Shown one piece after another: positions 37,201 through 49,200 of a stretch of 64,000 nucleotides of DNA. The first letter of the stretch is position 1. Each line of letters starts with the position of its first letter. The notes beneath the pieces are model-generated. The model saw only the letters and a program-made list of their open reading frames with translations. It ran no database searches and was not told where the DNA came from. The DNA comes from Helopsaltes ochotensis (lineage: Eukaryota; Chordata; Aves; Passeriformes; Locustellidae). The position numbers and the translations under genes were made by a program. Location: positions 62,001-126,000 of the forward strand of contig VXBM01000677.1 in NCBI GenBank assembly GCA_013400155.1, read 5' to 3'.

Positions 37201-40200
37201 GACAGGTTTGAACTCTCACTAACTACTGGCAATTTTGGTTCTTGGAAATCCGGTTGGCAGCAGCAAGAATCATCTGCAGGAGGGAGTGGGAACCAATGGT
37301 GTTGCTTTTCGGCTGTGCATGGCAACAATATATATTTCTTTTGTGCTTGCTTTACTACTAATCCTTTCTGTGTTTTAAAGCCCACTTGTAATTGTAGATT
37401 GATTTGTGTGTTGATCTGAACTGATATGTCACATAATCTGTTGTAGATTTAGCTTAATGCAAATTGAAATAATTGATCCTGCTTTCTTAGGTCTTTGGCA
37501 GCTTGCAGGATGTTCTTGCCTAGGCAGCAAGCCTGCCTTTCTAAACACCTGATTGTGAAAGAGTCAACTGGTGAATGCTACACACCAACTGGCTTAGCAC
37601 TCATTTCTGTGCAGTGAATCCCAGTAATAATACATAATCTTGTAAATGGCAGTTCAGACTTATAAGCATTACTCATTTTCTGTCTTGAAAGATCTTCGGT
37701 GCACTTTTAGCAATTGCTCTTGACCTCGACTGTACCAAAAGGCAGATCTTTCTCCAGTATTTTCATGCTAGCTTTTGTTTACAGCAAGAAGATGGGAACC
37801 CAGAGAGCAGTGGATAAAAAAGAATCTGTCTCAGGTTTTGAATGCAAAATAAGATCATTGATCCATGCCTGTTGCTTTCATTAAAAAAAAAATTGAAATT
37901 TGTTGCCAGCTGTAAATGAGCAGTGTATCTTGTAGCTTTGTGCAGCAAATGACTGTATTTTAATAGGAAAGCTGAGAAAATCATATGTTGCCTTTTTAGG
38001 AGTTGTGGGACCTGTTAATGTGGTAGACAATGGAGATGGCACCCACACGGTGGTGTACACCCCTATGCAGGAGGGACCCTACATGATCACTGTCAAATAT
38101 GCTGATGAAGAGATTCCTCGAAGGTAAGGTGATAAGAGAAACTTTAGAGAACTGAAGATTTAACAATCCAATGTGTTCTCCCAGCACGTGGGCACCATTT
38201 AAGGACTGGCTGTGGTCCTTTCTACTTAACCAGTCATGCTCCTTGCACAGCTTCAGGGTTCAGTGGTGTTTTGAGCTCACTGCTCATGCAGCAGACAGTG
38301 TAAGAGGGCTGTATCCACATATACCTCAGCATGTACTGCAGCAACTGTTAGCCATTTACTTGGGAGGAGGGGAAATAATGGGTTGCTTTTTAAGTCCCTT
38401 CAAGGTGAAGGTGCTTCCTACGTATGATGCCAGTAAAGTGACAGCAAGTGGACCAGGGCTCAGTTCCTATGGCATTCTAGCCAGCCTGCCTGTGGAGTTT
38501 GCTGTGGATGCTAAGGATGCTGGGCAGGGACTTCTGGCTGTACAGATCACGGTAAGTAATAAAACCAAGCAGAACAGGAAACGTGTTTTCTAGGTGGGCA
38601 TGAGTCTCTCCTTTCAGAAGTGGCCACAGCTTTATTCTAGCACACCCGGTGTCCTGGAGAGTGGGCTGCTGACTGGACCCTAAGGTCTGCTACAGGAAAA
38701 TCTTGCACTCTGTGTTTATGAAGCTCTTGAGAGTGCTTTTGTGAAACTTCTGTCTTAAAGTCATCAGATATGCTCTATTTGGCTCTCACTTAACCTTAGA
38801 CTCTGAAAATGCCCAAAATGAGGTAAGCAATTTCTTGTAAGATTATGAAAATACTGGCATTTGAAATGGAGGCAGTCTTCTAGCAGTGTTCAGCAAGACC
38901 ATGAGATAACAACCACTCTGAGCATAACATTATGATAAATTGCCACACACGTCTCTCTCAAGGTTGCCAGAAGTCATAAGCCGCTTAGGTGATACTGCAG
39001 AAATGTTTTGATTTATCTTTGTTACTACTCTATTGTTACAGTTCGGGATGGCAGTATAACAATGCGAAACTCCAAGCCTTCTTTGGAGAGCATATAGTGA
39101 AAGTTTACTGAAAGACACACTCTATTATCCAGTGTTTTGGTACAATCAATATGATTGGTCGTTAGAGCATACACTTCTTTCTAAACATCTTTGCCAGTAA
39201 ACAAGTTGGAAAAACCCCAGGTGTAAGGAAGAGGAATATCTACAAGGATTGTTTTAGGTTCCTCCTTATGATTTTCCAGGCTAAAGTGAGAGTGTTTTTC
39301 ACTTGGCTTTCCCACAGGCTTCAAGCCTAGTGCCTGAAGCCTGAAAATCTATTTTCTGACCATTGTCAGTCCCTACACTACTCTTTCCAAAGTTTCTGGT
39401 ACCTCGACTCTGTGGCCTCAGCAAAAAGGTGTCTGGATAGTGGACCATAAAGCACATAGCTGAGCTCTGACTTGCCTAGGTCATGGTATGCTTGGTTGTA
39501 CTTGCCCTTCTGCATTCTTGCTCCTGTTGTGTCTCAATGCCTCAGGTGCACCAAAGCAGTTGCTGTTAATTCTGACATGCAAGTGTGCTCTTAAAGGATC
39601 CAAAATGCTTTTGAGAGCTCCCAGCCTGGCTGGGGCTTTGAAGATCAAGTTCCACAAGTCCTTTATGGTAGAAGTGCATAGGTGATCCTTCTGGCAGCAT
39701 TTGTTTGCTTCTTATTCTGAGCTGTTGAATGTCAAATGTTTCACAAGCCTTCCTGAAAGAAGTAAGCTTTCTCATGTTGTACTAAAATCTCAAGTCCAGA
39801 CAGTGTTAAGTCATAAAATAGAAAATGGAGTCAACATGTGATTCTCTATAAGCAGGCTTGGAAGACTTTCTAAAATGTTTTGTGCTTTGCAGCTGATGAG
39901 AACTGGTAGTTGAAGGGGCTGCATAGACCTGCTCTTAACTGTAGACTTTGTAGTATGCTAGAAGATGGATGCCTCATGCAAGAGGGATGACAACAGACTC
40001 CAGTAATGCTTCCTCCTACTCTATTTTTGTTACTAGTGTTTGAGCAAAATATCTTTAAACTTCAGAAAGCTGCAGTTCTGTAACTGCTTGAGACCACCTA
40101 AGTATGGTTGTGAACAGATTTGATGCCGAGCTAAGGAAATTCAAAACATTTATAGTGCTTAAATCCTCTGGTTTGCATTCTTCAGGACCAAGAGGGCAAA

Positions 40201-43200
40201 CCCAAGAGAGTGGACATTCATGACAACAAGGATGGCACTTATACCGTCACCTATGTCCCTGACAAAACAGGCCGCTATACAATTGGCGTTAAGTATGGTG
40301 GAGATGATATCCCAGCCTCTCCCTATCGGATCCGAGCATCTCCAGCTGGGGATGCCAGCAAGTGTTTGGCCACAGGTAAGTGTTTGACTCCTCTCTTTGC
40401 TGTTGTTTGTTCTGGGTGTAAAGCTGCCTTCTGAGTGTGGTACAGTGGATGTGATGGGTGTAGAAGACATGCTTGAGACATGTGTAGTCTTGCTGCTCTT
40501 ACAGAAGGGGTGTTCCTGAAGATAAAGAGGTTTTCACCCTGTGGGTGAGCAGGGATCTCTTGCAGCCTCTAGCAAAATCTGTCAGACTGCCTGGGCTGTT
40601 ACAAACAGCCAGATGCAACTGTCTGATGCTTATTTTGGCACCAATAAATCTAGCTGAGAACTTGAGTGAGGTTGATTTAAAAACAACACATATGTGAGTG
40701 TCCACTGCATTATGCTCCTTGTACAGTGAGCATTGTGAGAAGCTTTTCATTGCAAGCTACAACAGAAATAATTCTGAGGATGTAAATAGCTGGTCATGTA
40801 CTTCTATATTAGCAAAGCCTATTCAGGCTGGGTGTTGTTAGTGGAAGTTTCTGCTACTTTTCTTTACAGTCCTTTACAATCTTTTACAATCTGGTCAAGA
40901 TTGGCCTGGGTCTGAACAGGCTTTTGGGAAGGAGAGAACCTAAAGATAAGATATTACTATGATGCAAAAAATCATTGCCTTGGTGTAGGGGACTCCAGAT
41001 TTTTTGCTGTAAGAGCAAAGAGATTTTAAGGACAGGTGTTCATCATGTGGCTTTGGGCTGGTCACTGTGGCGTGCTCCCACCTCCCAGGAGACTGTGGCA
41101 GGGAGCAGAAATGACAGGAACTAGTTACAAGAATAGCACTGAACATTATGTCCCTTGATTGTATAATAAATAAATAAAGTAGGCAAGGCCAAATTGAACA
41201 GGGAAACCTAATCTGTTGTTGTAGACCTATGAGAGTGTGTGGGCATCATGCTGGACCGGGGCATTGTGCAGTTAGATTGCCCCTGAGACTTGTCCAGGAG
41301 CTGCTTTCAAGTTGTTTCGAACAGAAATACATTCCTTACACAATGGAAGAAAAAAAGAGATATCCTCTTTGCCTCAAAATTTGTTTAAAAGATGCCTTAA
41401 TGGGTAAATCTGATACTCTTCAAACTATTCAGAGTATTCACTAGCTATTCAAAGTAACTGAGATGGAAATTACTGCCAGATGCCAGCTATAATTTCCCAT
41501 TTCCAAGAAGTGCTTCTGATTCAGTGCTGTAAAGCTGAAATACAATCACATAGGAGTAAGTGCTGGAATACTGCCAAGGTATTAAACAAGCAGGTTTGTT
41601 GCAACTTGAAAATGATACATTTACCTGATAACAAGTGAGTGTCAGAAGCAGGAGTATGTATGTACTACTGCAAAGAAAACATAATAATTCTCATTTAAAC
41701 AGTGTTCTTCAAGCTAGATCAGATTGCTACAATTCTGGCATTGTTGCATGATGTTCTTTTTTTGGGATGTGTGGCAGAACAGTGGAAAATCATTTGTGCA
41801 TAATGGTGGAGGAAATGTGGCCATGGCTGCTACTGTGCCCTTTTATAGCTGCTTACAGAGCAGTGCATCTGAACAGAACAAAGTGCCTTTGGCTCTGCAT
41901 AAAGAAGTAAGATGATAAGAGTGTGGTTTAAGGCATTGCTTTCTTCAAACTTAGCTTTTTTCTCTCTGTTCCCATCTGGCATCTCTGATTGCAGAGGAGA
42001 GGGAGGACTGGTAGCCAGCTCTTGCATACCACTGTGCTGACCAATTTTACAAATGTCCCGTGTTGTACGTCTGCTCCCAAAACCACATCTGTGGCTCCCT
42101 GGGACCAGTGTCTTGGTGCCATGCTCCCCAGGCACCTCACTGGTGGTCTGCCTGGGAAGACTGTCCTGTGAACACCTTCTGCAATGAAAATTGCCTTGTA
42201 GGTCCTGGAATTGCACCCACTGTGAAGACTGGTGAGGAGGTTGGTTTTGTGGTAGATGCCAAATCAGCAGGGAAGGGAAAAGTGACGTGCACCGTCCTCA
42301 CGCCAGATGGGACAGAAGCTGAAGCAGATGTTGTTGAAAATGAGGATGGGACTTACGATATCTTCTACACCGCTGCCAAACCAGGAACCTATGTGATTTA
42401 TGTTCGCTTTGGTGGGGTGGACATTCCCAACAGTCCTTTCACTGTCATGGTAAGCCAGTTCTGCTCCAGAAGTATCTCCCACTCAGATTCCTGCTGCCAT
42501 GTTGTATTTAGCAATAGGTTAACTCTGTGTGTAAATGTTTGTTCAGATATTTATTAGGCTAGTAGGAGCTAATAAATCCTTGTTCCTTGCAGAGCTTATT
42601 TTGAGCAGCCAATACAGTTAAGTCAAGTGGGATAGAAACCATCAGAGGACGAAGACTTTGCTTTTCTGAAGAAATTTGCTTTTCAGTTCCTGACCATGTA
42701 GTTCTTTTTCTAAATGATACAAAGATGGTTGTAATCAGCTTCTACAACTAATTATGTTTGCCATTGTCAGATACAGTGCTCTGCCTTCTCTGTGTCTCAC
42801 TTTTTGTTAAGTTGATCCCAAAATAAGGAACAGTCTGCTGACAGATCCCAGGGAAGCAGACTGTTAGCTCACACTTAAAAATGATTTGTAAGTGCTGGTT
42901 AAACTGTTATAGCCAAGTTTCCCCTCCTTCTCTAATCATCTTCCTTCCGGTGTGCAGTTCTCCACATTTAGCAAATAATACCCCTGACAAGCAGACTAGG
43001 TACCTCTCAGGGCTCACAGATGTTGTTCTTGTGAAGAGCATCTGTCTGTGTTGGCAAAACAATTCCTGGTCTTGTAATCTCAGCCAAAGCAGCCTTTGTT
43101 GCATCTCAGTCCCTGAAATCACCGGACTGTACTTGTACTGAGTCCAGATGGAGCTTGCAGGCGAGTCTCTGGGGCCAGCAGCTCTGGCTCTTCCTACCTG

Positions 43201-46200
43201 TCATCCTGGCAGATTGCTACGGGTGTCTGAAGATTTACTTGAGAGAAATTACTCCCTTGGTCGCTGCTCAAGGTTCACCACAGGAAATGCCTCTCGAGGC
43301 CAGGGAGCCTATCCTAGCCAGCCAAAATTCCCACTTCCTAGCTGATTGATACAGTATGTGTTTGACTTGGGTGTCTTGGCTGGGGACAGAGAATACTGAA
43401 ACAGCAGCATTTCTGTTTTGTGTTGGTTTTCTTAGTGGAGTCCATCCATGCAAAAATTTCCAGGGTGGTTTGCAATGGTGTAAATGGGCAGGAGGGGCTG
43501 AAATGGCTGAGCCTGAGGAAGCTGCCTGCATGGGTGTCAGTCCCAGCCATTTGTGTCGGGTTAATGGGAGAGACGGGAACTTGCAAGTCATGCTTTTGGC
43601 ATGCCTGGTGAGAAGAGCAGCTGCACCAGGGGAAAACATTTGGCGTCTTGATGCAGTCTCAGCTATGAATCAGAAGAATGGCTTTGCTGTTATGGCTGGA
43701 CATGGGCTGGGTCATTCACCCAAGTGAGCTGGGTCAGCCTTCCCACAGCAGCCGGTTCCCCTGCCTCCCAGCTGGCATGTCATGCTGCTCAGCACTCAGG
43801 GACTGTTATCTTAGGTTTAAACCTTTCCTTTCCCTCACTGAGGGAATATCCTCACTGGATATTCAATTCCACCAGTGTTCAGGCACAGCTTTCCACTTCC
43901 CTCCCAAGTATCCAACAATGGCATGTACTGGCTTTGTCCCTTTGCTGTTCCACTGGTGGATTCCCCAGTGCCTGCAGATAAGGGTAGTTTCCCAACTTCC
44001 CTGACTGGATCTGGGTCTTTGCTATGGCAAGAGGATTGGGAGGGGCTACACTGTGGAGGAAAGTGTTGAACTGGAAGGAGCAGTGTGTTCTGAACTGTGG
44101 AAGATGGAAATGCCTCTGTGCCAGAATAACATCTAATAACACCTAACCTGCCTCTACCCCTGCCCAGGCTGTAGATGCAGATGATGTCGCCGCACAGTCG
44201 CAGGAGCCAGTGGGCGCGTCCCCTCCCGGATTCTGCCCTTGGGTACACAATTTTTACTTTTTTCAGCTCCACATCTGTGTTCCATTTCAGATGACAGCCT
44301 GCTTCTTGGGACTGCTTGATCGCTCTGGTCATTGTGTTCATTCTTTCTGTTTCATCAATTGTTCTTGGGATCCGGACCTTGTTTTTTCTTTGCTGCTTGA
44401 AAGAGAGTCTCCAAATAAACACATGTAAAAATGAAGAGGATCATTGCACCCACAGCTTCCACTTCTGAAATGTCTGCTGTTGGCAAAAGCACCCTGAGTG
44501 CACTGCTTTGTTTTCCCAGTACATTCAGTGTCTTGAATTCAGAGTTGCATTGTGAAATTTGTTTCTTTTGTCTATTTTGTGTTGCAATCATTCTGCCCCA
44601 TTTAAAAATCACTTTCTCTTCCAGGCCTTAAGCAACTAAATCCTTTCAGATGGAGCCACTTTGGGTCTTGTGTGTACTACATTGTCTTCCATCCCTTTGC
44701 ATTCCATTTTTATCTCTTCCTTTTTTCCAGCATGTCTTCCATCCGTGCCGTGTTTGATTTGCTCTGCTCTGCGGTGTGGTGTTGTAAAGGAGAGCTTGGC
44801 CGGACACTGCTCTGGTTGAGCCCAGTCCTTGGCTGGCTGCAATCTCTTCCGCTTGTGCTTGCAGTGGAGTTGCTCAGTGCTTGTTTGGCTTTACCAGCCT
44901 TTTTGAAGTGACCCGTGTTTTTGCTTGCTTTAGGTTACGGAAGAAGCTTATGTTCCTGTTGGAGACATGAACGGCATGGGGTTCAGGCCCTTTGATATGG
45001 TTATCCCATTTGCTGTAAGGAAAGGAGAAATAACAGGTACCTGGAGTGCCTCTCAGGGAGATTTATGCTTTTTGTTAGTGTATTTATCCATTTGTAGCTA
45101 ACAGACTGGGTGGTCTAGACCACAGTGTGTATGGGAGTTTTGCATCCTGCCAGCAGCTTAGCTGTTTAATTTCACATTGAGTGGCACCCACTGAGGATGA
45201 GTAGAATATGCCCCTTGAATGGTTCGAGTTAGGTGAGGATTCTTGGTGTTGCTGTGGCCTTCAGTGTTAGGCTGTGAGCTACTGTAGGGCCTGTTGATAC
45301 TTTTTCCCTTCTGGAGCAGCTACATGCATCCCTGATAAGCTCCATTCTTTTCTGCAGATGCTATAAAGCAGTTAATTCTGCATTCCTGCTACATACCTTC
45401 TCAAAAGCAGGTGACCCCTCTTCTACAGGTCTGGCAGCTGAGAGCATTGCTCCGGTAGCACCACGGTTGCACTAAGCTCCTGCATGCAAGGCCTGTGTCT
45501 CCTCTGCCCTCTAGCTCAGCAATCCCACCCCAAGCCTTGGCCTGTCCCAGCTTGAAGGAACAGTCAGTCTTTCCTTGTCAAAAGTGCAGCAGAACAGGAA
45601 GCATCTTGCTACAAGGTAGATCAGTACTTTTTATGTGGCTTGATGTGAAAAGCTCCATGGCTGCAGCAAACAGTCCTGCCTGTAGAGTTTGTAAGGTCAC
45701 AGGACTGTTTGCCAGATGTCTACCACTACCTTGTATTCATGTGGCTTAAATAGAAAACATGTCTGGTTAGTGCTCCCATTAGTCTCCTATTTGTGGGTAA
45801 GGAATTTAACAATTTTAAATGCTTGTTTAAAATGGCTAGACAATTCTCTGTGGGTGGGAGAGGGGAAGCAAGTAGCTTCTCCTTCTGTAACTCCCATGGT
45901 GGCCTTTTGTAGGTGAAGTACACATGCCCTCTGGAAAGACGGATACACCAGATATCGTGGATAACAAAGATGGCACAGTGACAGTGAAATATGCTCCTAC
46001 TGAGGTTGGGCTACATGAAATGCACATAAAATACATGGGAAATCACATCCCAGGTAAGTCTGACAAAACAGGCAATGCAAATCTGAGTGCAGAGTCCTGC
46101 TAATGCATCAGGTGCTATAGCTAAGTTATACACGTTGTGGAAAGGTCTGCCCAGGATATTTGACCATTCAGCGGCCCTTTTGCTGCAAGCAGTCGAGAGA

Positions 46201-49200
46201 GAACTAAAGCAAAGAAGTGCTAGCATATATGACCTTCCATTGTGGTTTAATGTACCAGCCGGGCTTAAAAGGGATTTTGATTTTGGGAAACTAGCTTTTG
46301 CAGCATTTTATTATGAGGACGAGACATGCTATTTTTTAGCTACCAATTTTTCAGGTTGAAATTTGCTGCCATGGTGCTTAACAAAACTACTGGCTACAGT
46401 GTGTGTTTATCCTTAAAACTGCATTGGCAAAAATTCTCAAAACTGTGGGGAGAACTGATTGGCTAAAATACTAAACTCTTTACATCTGATAGCAATAAAA
46501 TAAAACACACATGCATATTATGCTGTAATCTTTCTTTCTTCCTGGCTGCTTCTTAACAAACAGAAACCACTGCCTTTCATTCCATTTTTCTTCTTTTGTC
46601 TTTGCTTCACTAGCTCCCCAGTAGAAGCATTAACTCACCTGGAGGCTGTGGCTGCCCTGTGGTTCTCCAGGCATGCTGGCTTTGGAGACTGGGCAGAAAG
46701 GGGCAGACCTGTAAAAGGATGTGTAGACATGAGACAAAATACCTTCAGCACTGTCTGAGAGGGACTGCTGGTTCTATTCATACAGAAACACAGGATAACT
46801 TAGGCCTAAGTAGGGAGCTCAGTGATGGGATGCATGGTGCTGCTTCAGTCTCTTCAGCACTTTATGGTTATAGCACCCCCATAGGTGCTGACCTGTCTGA
46901 TGTATTGGTTCACTAAGACCTTTACCCTGTGATAGAAAGGGATAGAAAGATGATGTGCCATAATGCTTCCTTCCTGAAGGTTGTTATGAATCAAACTTTT
47001 TACTGTCTCAGCTGCAAAATATAACTTTGGACTGAAGAGCTATCTGTGCCTTTTTTTGAAACCATTATTGGTTGTTGGTGACTGTACTTTTTGTTCTTAT
47101 GCACCAATTTAACTAATCTGAGGCTGGCAAATACATTTTTGGATACCCTTCAAATTTTCCAGTTCATTGAGTCAGACAATGTGCTGTGCTAGTTCCTAAT
47201 TCTGGGCTACCAAAATTCAGAATCAGTGCCTGAACTGAAAGCCTGATTCTGAGTCATGTTCTGATTTAATGTGCTAAAAATAAACTTGAAATGAACAAGA
47301 CCCTTAACAACATTCTTTAAGTTTATCTCTGGTAACTAGAGTAACACTTACTCTTCCATGAATGAATGTGGTACAAATTGTGGAAAAGTGCCTTTTGAGG
47401 ATGGAAATGGAGGCTTATTTGGTTTTTAAGTGCATTACAGTCACAATAAGGTTTTTCAGATACCATGTAATGCGAAGGGCATTCAAGAACATGGCTATCA
47501 GTTCTTGTAGTCCAGACCACTCATCCTTAAAAGTGCTTCTTTTTGGTTTTTTTTTTCCCCTTTAGAGAGCCCTCTGCAGTTCTATGTCAATTACCCCAAC
47601 AGTGGCAGTGTCTCTGCTTATGGCCCTGGCCTCATTTATGGGGTTGCGAATAAACCAGCAACTTTCACCATTGTCACAGAAGATGCAGGAGAGGGTAAGT
47701 CAGTTCTTTAAACCCATCCTACCCTAAATAAGGAACTTCTTGGTAGTGTAATGCACATTGGCTTTAATTTATATTCATCTGTCCAACTATGTATCTCTGA
47801 TGTGACACAAATGACTTATGCAAATATCAGGCTGTAACTTGCAGTAAAAACTGGGTTTTTGCCCCTTCCTGAGAGCGGTAGATGTACCCTGTGGTATAGG
47901 GTTCAAATGATTTGTTTAATTAAAAATAAACTGAAAGCAGCTCAAATCTAGTGGATGATGACTGGGTGTGGAATCACTGTTAGGTAAATCTAAAGGCTGA
48001 ATAGAGCTGTGGCCTTAGTGGATTAGTCTGAGCTGGTTTTGCTGCTGTCCTTTGAAAATATGCATTTAAGCTCCATTTTCAGTACAAGGTACTGGATGTT
48101 TCTCTTTGGACCACATTTTTTGGACCTAGTGTTCACAAAGATTTACAGAAGTGCCACTCTGCTTTTTTCCTAGGTGGGCTGGACTTGGCTATTGAAGGAC
48201 CTTCAAAAGCAGAGATCAGTTGCATTGATAACAAAGATGGGACATGCACAGTCACATACCTGCCTACTCTACCTGGGAACTACAGCATCCTGGTCAAATA
48301 CAATGACAAACACATTCCAGGCAGTCCATTCACAGCCAAGATCACAGGTATAAAGTTCGAACTTCTGGAAGCACTTCATATTAAAAATTAACCTTGGATA
48401 ACATGGGGAGCCTGGTTTGTGGCAGGAATTTGAAGTCCTCTGACTTGTTCTACTTAACCTTGTAATATTTTGTGACTTGTTTCTCTTTATGTATTCAGAT
48501 GATAACAGAAGACGGTCTCAGGTTAAGCTTGGTTCTGCTGCTGACTTCATGCTGGACATCAATGAGACTGATCTCAGTCTCCTAACAGCCAGCATTAAAG
48601 CCCCGTCTGGTCGTGATGAGCCTTGTCTTCTGAAGAGACTGCCCAATAACCACATTGGTAAGCTCTGAGAGATTACTGTGATTGCCTTTACTCCAGTTTG
48701 CTTTGCTGTGTAAAATGACTGACTTCTGTGCTTGTTCCCAGAAGAGTGTTGTCCAACCAAGTAGTTCATAGTGTTTGCTACAGTTGTCCAAAGACAGAAA
48801 AGTATGAAGAATGGCCTCTTGTCTTAGCTTGCACGTGACATGCCAGGTTGCAATTGAAGTGGGTTTTGTCAGCGTATATGAATGCCCTTATGGTCCATTT
48901 GAGAGCAACACTTCAACATGAGTAAAGACAGTGCTCTTCTAGTATTTCATTTCATGGTGTGATTAGGGCATTTAAATCATGTATAACATGAACAAAAACT
49001 GAATGAATTTTTCACATTTCTCTGCTTTGTAGGCATCTCATTCATTCCACGGGAAGTAGGGGAACATCTGGTTAGCATCAAGAAAAATGGGAGCCATGTA
49101 CCAAACAGCCCTGTAACGATCATGGTGGTCCAGTCTGAGATCGGGGATGCCAGACGGGCAAGAGTTTTTGGACGGGGCTTGGTAGAAGGACGAACCTTTG

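Noticed and set aside
27853..39377. The LTR cluster as a single segmental duplication
   Set aside because: Each copy has its own, different 6-bp target duplication and unrelated flanks, which shows separate insertions.
43835..44422. 195-codon antisense frame across the hinge-1 exon
   Set aside because: No family resemblance. Its openness is partly due to antisense of coding sequence and C-rich intron sequence.
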